A stretch of 64,000 nucleotides of DNA from contig NW_026515546.1 in NCBI RefSeq assembly GCF_014898815.1, forward strand, positions 4,783,001 through 4,847,000, in the 5' to 3' direction. A program made the position numbers and the translations under genes. The DNA comes from Panonychus citri (taxonomy: Eukaryota > Arthropoda > Arachnida > Trombidiformes > Tetranychidae). Shown one piece after another: positions 51,255 through 61,339 of the stretch; position 1 is the first letter of the stretch, and each line of letters begins with the position of its first letter. The notes beneath the pieces were generated by a model, which was given only the letters and a program-made list of their open reading frames with translations, made no database searches and was not told the origin of the DNA.

Positions 51255-52245
51255 ATGGGAAAAGGTGGTGATTCCAAACCAAAGGGACGAATGTCCGCTT
51301 ATGCCTATTTCGTTCAAACCTGTCGAGAAGAACATAAAAAGAAACATCCATCAGAACCTGTGGTGTTTGCTGAATTCTCAAGAAAATGTGCTGATAGATG
51401 GAAGGTAAGAGACATTTTCTTTTTCTCTATTACTTTGCCTTCTTCTTCTTTACCTTTTTTCTGCTGCTCTTTTGCCTTCTCTTCTCTTCTCTTTTCTCTC
51501 GTCTCCTCTATTCAATCTTGTTTTCTCTCATAATCTTTTTCCTTTCCTTTTTTATTATTCAATTTCTCTAATTTTTTTCTATTCTCTTTATTCATTTCGA
51601 TATCATTTTTTACCCATTTTTTTATTGTTTTTTTCTATTTTTTTCAAATATTTTCTTTTTATTGATTGATTGGTGTAATTTGTATATTCCATTTTCTTTT
51701 TTTATTGGTAGACTATGAATGAAAAAGAGAAACAACGTTTCCATACTATGTCGGAAAAAGACAAGAAACGTTTCCAAACTGAAATGGCTGATTATAAACC
51801 GAGTGATTCCGAGAAAGGTGGTAAGAAAAGGAAACGAGCAAAGGATCCCGATGCACCTAAACGAGCACTTTCAGCATTTTTCTGGTTCTGTAATGATGAA
51901 AGGGCAAAGGTCAAAGAAACTATGCCAGATTCAAGTGTCGGTGAAGTAGCTAAAGAATTAGGCAAGCGTTGGGCAGTGATCAGTGACAAGGAAAAGTCTA
52001 AATATGGAGCTCTTGCTGCTAAGGATAAAGCAAGATATGAAAAGGTTAGTGGTCACTCAAGATAAATCATTCATTAATCTAACTAACTTATAAAATGATA
52101 ATTTATTCATCCTTAGGAATCTAATGCTTATAAAAATAAGAAGCCCAAAGCCTCTACCGCTAAGAGCTCCAAGAAAGACGATTCCGATGACGAAGAAGAA
52201 GAAGAGGAAGAAGAAGAGGAGGAAGAAGAAGAAGAATCAGATTAA
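51255..52245 (+). CDS. HMGB-type chromatin protein, tandem copy 2
   Basis: Exons 51255-51404, 51712-52044 and 52117-52245 give 203 aa, with splice sites and phases identical to copy 1. Box A reads MSAYAYFVQTCREEHKKKHP, essentially the HMGB1 consensus, and the join WKTM is canonical. Box B reads DPDAPKRALSAFFWFCNDE. The acidic tail is longer (a run of Glu ending SD). Intron 1 is 307 nt and rich in CT/TTTT; intron 2 is 72 nt. Because it keeps the family consensus, this copy probably carries the ancestral function: DNA bending and nucleosome remodelling in the nucleus. The first 27 nt of intron 1 match copy 1 exactly, although the rest of the intron does not. Confidence 0.95.
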
Positions 52246-52794
52246 ATTCTGCGTTTGCAGTTCTCCTTTAATGGTATGATTATCTTATTTTATCGGCAAA
52301 ATTTTGGAAAGAAATTAGTGATTTCATTGGCCATCCAAGTTCTATTCATCTCTTGGTGTGTTCATCGGATCGCTTTTTTTACATATTCAAACCCCTTTTC
52401 AATCTTAAGCTGTCATATAATTAGTCTTAATTTCTTCAACTAATTGGTTCTGTTTTTGCGTTAAAAGTTTACAATCATCACCAACACACATATGGACAGG
52501 ACTAAAGCAATCATCCAATTGGATCAGTGACAGTGTTTCATTATTTTGGTCTAATCATCAAATTATTCTTTTTGTCTCATCCTTTGAACTTTTTCCACTC
52601 ACCATCTTTTTCTCCTTATGGCCCTTTATCAGCTCGATTAAATTGTAATCATTAACTCATTTTTATCACCACACACATTTCGAAGCCGAACACCAAAAGT
52701 AATGATGATTCACTTCTCATACTTCATCTGTTGAACCAAATCGAATCTTACATCAAAATCGATTGATTTGTGTCTTAAAGCCAAGTAAAGAAAT

Positions 52795-52800
52795 AATAAA
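52795..52800 (+). terminator. Polyadenylation signal of HMGB copy 2
   Basis: AATAAA 550 nt past the stop, in the conserved 3' flank. Confidence 0.6.
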
Positions 52801-53178
52801 ACTAAATTTGAATCACCAATTAACAAAACACCAAGTTGAACATCTTTTCTTATCAAAGAATAAGGTTAATATCTTTTTCCCGCCAATCAATTGATCCATT
52901 ACAAAGAATATAGAAGCCGATTAATAGGAAAAGAGAAAAGAGAAGATAGAATCGAATAAAAATTCGAAAATCAAAATGAAATGTTAATCATAATTAACAG
53001 AAAATTCTAATTATGATTAACATTTTGTTCGCTGATTAAAATGAAAGATGAGAAATTTGAATTAAATCGAAGAAAAATTTGACAAGAAAAAGAAAAAGAA
53101 AGAGAATGAAAAAGAATATCGTTCTTTTCTCTTTTCTCTTTTCCCTTTTCTCTTTTCTCTTCTTTTCTCTTCTTCTCT

Positions 53179-53236
53179 CCGGCAGCCATATTATTCCATT
53201 GCCTCTCTTTGTGTCTTCATCTCGTTTCTCTTTCTC
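53179..53236 (+). repeat. Upstream block P', copy 2 of 2
   Basis: Shares 54 of 58 positions with 47689-47746, which lies upstream of HMGB copy 1. No HMGB gene follows, so it may be the stub of a lost third unit. Confidence 0.75.
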
Positions 53237-54355
53237 TTTCTCTCTCTTTCTGTTTCTCTGTTTCTCTTTTCTTTCTCTTCTCTACATTTGACTGACCCTA
53301 AACTTGCTTGGAACAAGAAAAAGCCACTAACCAATTGTTGCGAACCAACAAACGTTCAACCAATTCAAACATTCAACGGACAAAATACAATCTAAAAAGA
53401 AAATCTCTTTTTCTCTTTTCTCTTTTCTCTATTCTCTCTTCAACCTCTTCAACTATTGGGTTTACATATTCAATATGAAACATTTTCTCTCTTTTACCTA
53501 AATTGTTAAGAAAAACAAATTTAGATTTTAAATCGTAGATGAACTCAAACAGTTTCAGATTTGAAATCAGTCAGTGAATTTTGATTCCATTGTGATCCAA
53601 GATTATTTTCAATTCTGAAAACATGAAAAAAAAAGATGAAATCCAAACACTTTTCATGGTAAAACCGATTCTGTAACAATTGTATGTGAATAATAAACAT
53701 GATTAATTCTACAATTACTTGTGTTCACACAAAAGAGAAAAATCAAACTCCAAAGACCAGGACAATAATTGGAATAGAATTAATAATCAGCCATGGAATC
53801 TATTAATTCAGTTTAGAAAATAAACAAAAGCAAAAGAAACAATTAACATTTAGTGAAGATCAACAAGTGACATTTCAATCTAAAGATGAGAACAGAACAG
53901 ATCAAAAATCAGTTTGATTTTAAGGTTTAGATTAACTTGAACATTGAGTAGAAAAGAAAAGTAATTAATTAATTAAATCAGTGAAACAATCAACCAAATG
54001 TAATCACTTTCTCTCAACAACAAAGACTCACTCTGTTCATTTGTAATGATAATCTTACCTTTTTGATTGTAATTCCAATTCACTTAACTGTTGAGATCGA
54101 TCGCTGGTTCAATTTAACTAAATTAAAATTGGAAATTAAATTGTCTCCATTTTCAAATGATCATTTTAATCCACAAGATGTGAGCTTATTTGTTATAGAA
54201 AAAGTGAGAACCATGGTAACAGAAATTAACATTAGTCTGTTTACTTTGTTTTCTTATTCTTGTGAACGTGTTTCTCTGTCTCTCTGTTTGTGAGAATAGA
54301 AAATCACAATTAACAATTGATTCTATTCTAATTTGATTGTGTGTTAACTGTGACA
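53237..54355. other. Spacer with no recognised gene
   Basis: Pyrimidine-rich at first, then AT-rich. An open stretch near 53285-53390 and another at 54063-54293 show no family I know. The last part may be the promoter of the truncated CstF50 gene. Confidence 0.45.
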
Positions 54356-54765
54356 ATGTCTCAACATCATGTTAAACCATCGGCCACAATTAAGGATCGT
54401 GAAGCTTTGTACAAATTGATGATCAGGTAAATTGATTTGTAATTTTTTTCTCGCCATTTACTCAACATATGATTGAGTGAAATTTACCGGTTTAATTTTG
54501 TTGCTAATTGTTCATCTGATTAAACTGTTGATAGTTTTTCTATTTACCTTTTATTTTCTATTTATTCATTAACCGTTCAATTGTTTCTCTTGTAATCAAC
54601 AGTCAACTGTTTTATGATGGATACCAATCAATTGCTCATCAATTGTCCGCTGTCATCCAAGTAACTTTGGCATCGTCAGATCGTCTTAATCATTTGGTTG
54701 GTAAAGGCTCATTTGAACGAAGGGCATACAAGCGAAAGTCAAGAAAGCGAAGTTCAATTAATTAA
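54356..54765 (+). CDS. Truncated CstF50 (CSTF1), dimerisation domain only
   Basis: Exons 54356-54426 and 54603-54765 encode 77 aa. Residues 12-50 match the N-terminal homodimerisation region of the cleavage stimulation factor 50-kDa subunit: IKDREALYKLMISQLFYDGY, SIAHQLSAVIQ and DRLNHLV. In full-length CstF50 (about 430 aa) seven WD40 repeats follow. Here the frame runs into a short basic tail, RRAYKRKSRKRSSIN, then a stop. A damaged WD-repeat piece lies downstream at 55195-55289. The likely reading is a partial duplicate on its way to loss. Because the start, splice sites and domain are intact, a dimerisation-only protein able to bind full-length CstF50 cannot be excluded. A complete copy should exist elsewhere, as the gene is essential in animals. 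Confidence 0.7.
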
Positions 54766-55194
54766 CTTATTATCTAAACCAATAAATGGGAGAGAAAAGG
54801 CGATAAATTGTCAATAATCAAGCAGTTTGAACTGTTTTAAATTGTGAATTGAATACAGTGTTTCCCGATTGAAGAAACCAAACTTTCAAATGAGAAAACC
54901 TTTTTCATTTGAAGAAACCAAAACGATTTTTATTGATTTGAATTGAATTTAAATCAAATCAAATCTATAAGCATAATTAATGTGAAACTTCATTTTTAAT
55001 TAACATTGTTAATTAAATTAAAATTTATCAGAAGCGAAAAAAGTTAAACTTTCCCCAACTTTTATTCTAATCTTACGTCAATAGATGGCGATAGTGAAGA
55101 GGTTTCCGTAAGTTCGTATTGGAGTTTAGTTTTAATCCTAAATTAGGATTCCTAATCTCTTTTGATCTTCTTCATTTGGTCTACCTATTTTTAG
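54766..55194 (+). other. Gap between the CstF50 pieces
   Basis: AT-rich. A short possible coding remnant (IDGDSEEVS) ends at a GTAAGT at 55109, perhaps another CstF50 exon, but it is too short to call. Confidence 0.3.
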
Positions 55195-55289
55195 GTGCTT
55201 GTCGAGCTGGTGCATTCAATGTTGGAGTTACTTTAGTTGCCACCGAATCTCACGATGCCTCTATCAAGATATTGGATGTGGAAAAATGA
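55195..55289 (+). pseudogene. Broken CstF50 first WD-repeat exon
   Basis: After a good acceptor (CTATTTTTAG) the frame reads ACRAGAF...LVATESHDASIKILDVEK and stops at TGA (55287-55289). Human CstF50 has CRVATYS...LIATGSADASIKILDTERM. The stop comes from GAAAAATGATCG, where one A too few seems to turn ...EKMI into ...EK stop. No later WD repeats follow. Confidence 0.75.
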
Positions 55290-56127
55290 TCGACAAAAGT
55301 ATTGGTACTATTCGCTATTATAGAAATGAATTAGAAATTTTATCTTCTTGAGAAAAGTAAAGAATTGAGTAAACTGGTTAACCGGATCGCAACTCTCTTT
55401 CTTCCAATTTTTCCTTCTCTCTCAATTCATTGATCGTTAGGAGGAAAGAGACTCTATCATCTTTGTTCATCATCGTTTCTACATCTCTTTCCTCTCTCTC
55501 TCCCTTTAATTTTTCTGGTATAGGTCATCATCCTTGATGGAGATAGTGAGCGAGTGAGAGAATGAGAGAGAAAAAAAGATTCAGAGAGGTTTTTCCAGTT
55601 TCAAGATGGACATCGTCAGGTTGAATTGAAACTATTTGTCAAACTATCATACGAAAAATGCTGATAATCTTGTTGTGTAAGCTGATAAAAGGATGCTAGT
55701 GATCTTCTACTAATTTATGCTCTCCTTTTTTAAATACCTTTCGTCTCTTTCTGTCCTTGTTTCTCTTTCTCTATCTACTCCCATCTCTTACTCTCTTTCT
55801 GTCTCACTTTTTTTTTCTCTTCTTCTCTTTCTTGATATATCACTTGAACAATTCTGTTTCTCTGTGTTGCTACAATTTTCCCCCATCATCATTGATGATT
55901 AGTGTAAACCAACTTCCTAACATCAACTACAAAACTTGAAGCCAACATCAACACCGATGAGGATGAGAAGGAAACAAACTCAATAACCTTAACCAAAGAT
56001 CCAACATAAGTTTTTTTCTCTCTCTCTCATCATCATCATCATCATCTCTTTTTCTGTTTCTTTTACTCAGCCGAAAACTACAAGATTTTTTTTGTTTCCC
56101 TGGTTTCATTGTTACCTTTGGTTTATT

Positions 56128-56167
<40 letters not shown>

Positions 56168-56560
56168 GTTTTATTTTTGGTGTGACTCTCTCTCTCCCTC
56201 TCTAGTTGTTTCATGTCTGGTATTTTCATCATCAACTACAATTTTCATCTTTATATTTGCTCCTTTGTGATATTGTGTTTATATCTTTTCTCTTGACAAC
56301 ACTTTGTGTGGCTCTATTTTTATTGTGTACCCGGTGTGTTAACCATTTTGTTATCTACTAATTGCTGCTCATTTAACTTGTTATCATTGGTACAATATTG
56401 AGTTGTACGGAACAAAGGAGCAATTGAAAATATTGTCAACTAATTATCGACACCAATCAACTTTTATATTCGAGAAAAAAAGAGAAAGAGAAAGGAAGAG
56501 AGAGAGAGTGAGAGTGAGTGATAGAGAAAAGTGAAAACAACAAGAGGAGATTAAGCAATC
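55290..56560 (+). promoter_or_regulatory. egl upstream region with pyrimidine and CT tracts
   Basis: No gene visible. Strongly pyrimidine-rich at 55380-55510 and 55720-55860, with a GA stretch 55549-55570, CT run 56133-56163 and GA run 56496-56510. An in-frame TAA three codons before the egl ATG supports that start. The egl promoter and 5' UTR are expected here. Confidence 0.5.
56133..56163. repeat. (CT)n microsatellite upstream of egl
   Basis: Perfect CT run about 400 nt before the egl start codon. Confidence 0.9.
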
Positions 56561-59441
56561 ATGGATTCTTCGGATTATGAATATATTCGTAACATGACCT
56601 TGATGTTTTTTCTTGATCGATTGATGGACAAAGGTCAGCCGAGAAGTTTACATGATTTATCGTGCCAATTTGGTACCAAAGGATTTACTAAAGAGATGAG
56701 ACAAATCGCTGGTGGATCTCAAAGAGGATTGAGAAAATTTCTATCACAATATCCATCACTTTTCACTATTGAAGAAGATCAGGTAAATACAAGTACATTA
56801 TGTGTGATATACTTTTCAATCATCAACTAGAAAAGATTAACAAAAAAATAGAAAAGAGAAAATCGTATCAGAGTCAATGACATTACCTGATTTTGGTTGT
56901 TTTTTTCACTTTTCTTTTACTGGTAATGATAATGGTGGTGAAGATTTGGGTGATGATATTATATAATGATTCTTTCCCTCTATCACAAATCAATCAATAA
57001 CTTATGCTAGAATTTTGTCCACCCCTTTTGCCATGTAATCTACTTTTCTCGCTAGTTGATTGTTTTTTTTATCTATTTTAACTCTGCAAAAACACTATGA
57101 CTTTTGTAGAGCAAAAAAACTGACTTCATCACCCAAATGATCTCTCTCTCTCTCTCTCTCTCTTTCTATCTATGTAGAATTATCTATTAGAGCAGAATAA
57201 TTCATGAGCCCAATGACAAAAAGGTGAAATCTAAGCTTAGATTGGTTTGATTTTTATGTTTTGTCAGAATTGCAATGACTTGAGCTTCTAACATAAATTC
57301 AGAACTCTAATGAATTCAATTTTTTCTCTCTCTCTTTCTCATTTTAATTTCCTGGTTTTGATGATTATTCTAACAGGTTTACATTACAAATATGGTTAGC
57401 AAAGACGCTACAAAAGAGCGTCGGATTATAGCAGAGAAGCTGCTGATTATTTTCGTCAAAAATTGGAACAATATGGACACGCCGAAGTTCCAATAAAAAG
57501 TTTATTCGGTCATCGGTCTCAAGCTCCACCTGAGATTCGACATGTTTCTGGGCAACATGCAAGAGAATTCAAAGATTTCCTTTGTAAAACTCCTGAAATC
57601 TTTGTCGTTACCGATGATTATGTCGTATTGAAAACCGTTCTCGAGAAAGTTGGTCCTGACGGTGAACAGTTAACAATTCGTCGCGTTCCCGAAGAGGTTT
57701 CAATTGACCCCTACCTGATGCAGCAACTCGTTAACATATTAGAAAATGTTGTATTCACCTTATGTAATAAGAAATGTGAAAAGCAACGTGCCAACAACAA
57801 CAACAACAACATTAACAATAACAATAACGATAAAAATTACCACCGCAACAATAATAACAGTCCTAGTAATGATAAAAACAACATGGAAACACCAACAACT
57901 ATCACTTTAGATGAATTATTTAATTTTATGCAAGATAATCATGCAAATGAACTCTGGTCCCGTATGGTTAATAACACCAATGATCTGTGTACACTTCTTA
58001 AAATGAACTCGAAATTATTTCACGTTCAATCAATTTACGTTGGTTTAACACCAGAAAGAGAGCAACAAATTCGCAGTGGTCAAGTAACTAATAATGGATT
58101 GAAGCTAAACACCAATGGATCAACCATCAGTAACAATAATAACAACATGGACAACCATAAGAATGAAAATTATAATAATCAGCGAAATAGTAATAACAAC
58201 AGTAGTAACAACAGCCTTACACCTCCTCGATCAATGTCTCCCGTGTCAAGTGCCTCACCAGTATCATCACCATCTCGAGTTAGTTCAGCGGGATCATTTC
58301 AACAACGAGTGAGGTCACAAATCATGAAAGCCTTGGCTGAAAATGCTTCATCAATGTACAAAAATGGTTATATTAACCAAGCCAAAAACTCACCATACCA
58401 TTCACAATTTAATAGCAACAGTAACAATTTATATAATAATAATCACCAGCATAATCATTCTTCCTCTCTATCATCATCATCAACAAATCCATGTTCACCT
58501 AATCATCATTATCATCATCATTCAGAATCCTATTCTAGTGTATCATCTGATACTTCATTATTACGATGTACACAAATTGTGACCAAAACAAAAGAGGGCG
58601 AAGAGATTGTCAATGATATAATCAACACTGAATCAATTGTTGCCATTGACTGTGAAGGTGTTAACCTTGGTTCTTCCGGTTCGATTACATTAGTTGAAAT
58701 TGCGGTCATGTCTCGCCCACTTTCACCCACAAACGATAAGAATAATCGTAATCAAATGAACGGTGGTAACACCAATTATACTAATGGTGTTCGTGTTCCT
58801 TTACCTCATGGACATAGAAATACACCGAAAATATACATTTTCGATGTACTATTTAATCCCGATTTTCTATCCGGTTGCCTGAAAAGACTATTAGAATCTT
58901 CCAATGTGATAAAAGTTTTCCATGATGTTCGTAATGATTCCAGTTCACTTTACTTTCAACATGGAATTAAATTGACCAATGTATTTGATACCCAAGTGGC
59001 TCATTCGGTGTTACAACAGCAAAACTATGGTAAACCTGTGTACAAATCTAAATTTATATCACTACAATCACTATGTGAATTGTATGCAAACATAACCCTT
59101 AGTCCACGAAAGGAAGCGGTAAAGAAAAGTTTCCGTCGAGATCAAAAATTCTGGAGCCATAGACCTTTAACCGAAGATATGATTTACTCGGCAATTTGGG
59201 ATGTTTATCCATTGGTTCCTGATGTTTACCTTTCAATGAATAAATCAATTAGACCCGAATATTTAGAACTACTTTTACAATTAAACAAAGAAGCAGTTCT
59301 ATCAAAGATTAAACCTGAAGAGGTGAAAACAAGTAAAAAGTTACGAAAAATTGACATGGAGGTTACCGATTTAAAGCAAAAACTTTACAACACCGAGTCG
59401 AAACAAGTTATCCTCAGTAATAGAGAGATCAGATTATTAAG
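56561..59441 (+). CDS. egl: Egalitarian, BicD/dynein RNA-transport adaptor, 3' end outside the window
   Basis: Exon 1 is 56561-56782; exon 2 is 57377-59441, ending at GTGAGT. Exon 1 encodes the conserved N-terminus: YEYIRNMTLMFFLDRLMDKG, RSLHDLSCQFGTKGFTKEMR and QIAGGSQRGLRKFL. Exon 2 continues with GHRSQAPPEIRHVSGQHARE, then a long Asn/His/Ser-rich linker (about 57790-58550). Next comes a DEDDy 3'-5' exonuclease-like domain: IVAIDCEGVNLG (Exo I, D and E present), VIKVFHDVRND (Exo II) and YSAIWDVYP (Exo III). It ends at a coiled stretch finishing SNREIRLLR. Fly Egl links localising mRNAs to Bicaudal-D and dynein light chain for minus-end transport in oocytes and embryos; the light-chain-binding C-terminus lies beyond the window. 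The frame breaks near 57412: VYITNMVSKDATK is in one frame and RASDYSREAADYF in the next, as if one A were missing from an A run. Start supported by an upstream in-frame stop. Confidence 0.9.
56783..57376 (+). other. egl intron 1
   Basis: 594-nt intron with donor CAG/GTAAAT and acceptor TTCTAACAG. It holds a CT run at 57141-57162. A second possible acceptor ending GGTTAG at 57399 would restore frame without any indel, at the cost of seven conserved-looking residues. Confidence 0.6.
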
Positions 59442-60307
59442 GTGAGTAACCTAAATTTTCACTTTCAGCTGATTCTCTGATCATTTGTATCAATTTTTCT
59501 GTCACTCTTATTTTCACATCAACGAAAAAGTTACAAGCAAAAAGTGCTCATCATTATTTTCTTACCTGATTGTCAGTCTAACGGTTAAAGGATAGAAACA
59601 ATTGTTTACGGTTAATTTGTTACTATGTGTGAGAAAACAAAACTAGTCAATTGAAATATTACACTTTATTAAATTGTATGAAACAATTTATTTCTTTTTG
59701 CAACAATTAATCAGCTTTCAATTAGTTAATAGCATTTATCTAATAATTAGTTTTAACCATTGTTATGCTCATTTGGAACACATCTCAAATCTTGGAGAGG
59801 ATCTTATTTAGTATTAATAATATGATGATGATTGTGTTGAGTTTGCTGATCAAGGATTCATACATTCACTAATCAAGTAAAATGATCATTAAAGATTGGC
59901 TTATATTGATTATGATGGTGATGTAATCTACCACTTTTACGATAATTATCTGAATGGAAATTTTAACCTGAGTACCATTAAAAAAGAATTGGAATTAACT
60001 TCCTAATCTATTGTTTCTTATATATCTATTAACAAGAAAACAAAAAGGGAAAGAGAAACAGTTGAATGATATAAAAATTTCTGTTTTATTGATTAATTTA
60101 TTAATGTTCATCCTGAATAGTAATTTATTCAATTTTTATGAATCAAACAGCCTTGTCTAAAATTTACGTTTTTAGGACATAATCATAATCATCATCAACA
60201 AATAATCAACTCTTGAGACCTGAATCAATAGATCACCACAGCCTTGGTTACCTTCATTCATTATCTACCCATTTTCATGCCTACCTCATCATCCTTTTGT
60301 CTTTATC

Positions 60308-60308
<1 letters not shown>

Positions 60309-60362
<54 letters not shown>
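60309..60362. repeat. (CT)n microsatellite in egl intron
   Basis: Perfect CT run of about 54 nt, the longest in the window. Confidence 0.9.
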
Positions 60363-60366
<4 letters not shown>

Positions 60367-61310
60367 TCCCTCAACCTTTTTCTTTATGTTTTACCAGAAA
60401 AAACCAAATGATGATAAAAAGAATGTGATAACATTGATTCTTGGCTTGTCTCTCCTACAACATTTAGATTATAATTGTTATCAATTTAATGAAAAGTTGA
60501 TAGTTTTTTTTAATCACAATTTAAAAATGAATAGTAACATTTTTAAAGTGATGATGTCAATACTTATTCAGTTATATTTATCCAACACCAACTCTTTAAT
60601 GAATGAACATTATAATTGGTTTAATTTAGTCAAGGTGAAACTATTTTTCACCAATTAATCAATGTTAATGTTTGTTTACTTTTGTTTATTTCTTTTTTTT
60701 TATTAATGTTGCCTAATAAAGCTTTTAAATTAACTAATGTTCACTTAATTAGTTGATTATAACCATTATAAGGAAATCTAACAATTATAGCTACTTAAAT
60801 TTGTCTTTCAGAATGAAAAGAGAAAAAATTTTTCTTCATTAAAGTAAGACGAAGAATCAAATTAAGTGAGAGAGAGAGAGAGCAAGTTGATTAAATATTG
60901 ATGTCAAACATCATGATGTTATTCAGAAAAAGATGATGATGATTATGATGTGAATGATAATATTGAGACTGATAAAGATGATATCATGTTATTTAATGAT
61001 ACACTTAAATTGATTGGTTTATTTCACCATGAAAATAAATTCTGTGTATCTTTTTGTAAGTCTTTTCATCTGAATCCCTATTTGTTACCTTGATTTTTCA
61101 TGTTACACAGATAAACAAAAAATCATTGATAACATTTGATTGAGATTTAACATTGAACTTTTCTTTTAATGTTCCAGTTTAATCACCCGTCTAATGGTTA
61201 ATTTAGTTTCAACTTTAAAGGCAATTCAATTGTTGCAATTGAAAATCTATTACATTTTATATATGCGATTCAGAGTAAATTGTAATAAAAGCAGACTGAG
61301 TTTTCTGTAT

Positions 61311-61339
61311 AAAGTTATCATGATTGTCATGATAACTTT
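61311..61339. repeat. Perfect 13-bp hairpin
   Basis: AAAGTTATCATGA, loop TTG, TCATGATAACTTT. No coding context and no following T run that would mark an RNA polymerase III gene. Confidence 0.6.

Larger units (their letters stand above)
51255..53125 (+). repeat. Tandem duplication unit, copy 2
   Basis: Pairs with 48452-50220. After the shared tract GAATATCGTTCTTTTCTC this copy continues as a long pyrimidine run and then block P' (53179-53236), where copy 1 instead has the ZnT exon. Confidence 0.85.

Noticed and set aside
53285..53390. Open stretch reading LTDPKLAWNKKKPL as a gene fragment
   Set aside because: No family recognised, short, and no splice sites that fit.
57463..57465. TTG at 57463 as an alternative egl start
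   Set aside because: The homologous region continues upstream of it and exon 1 carries the conserved N-terminus, so it is internal.
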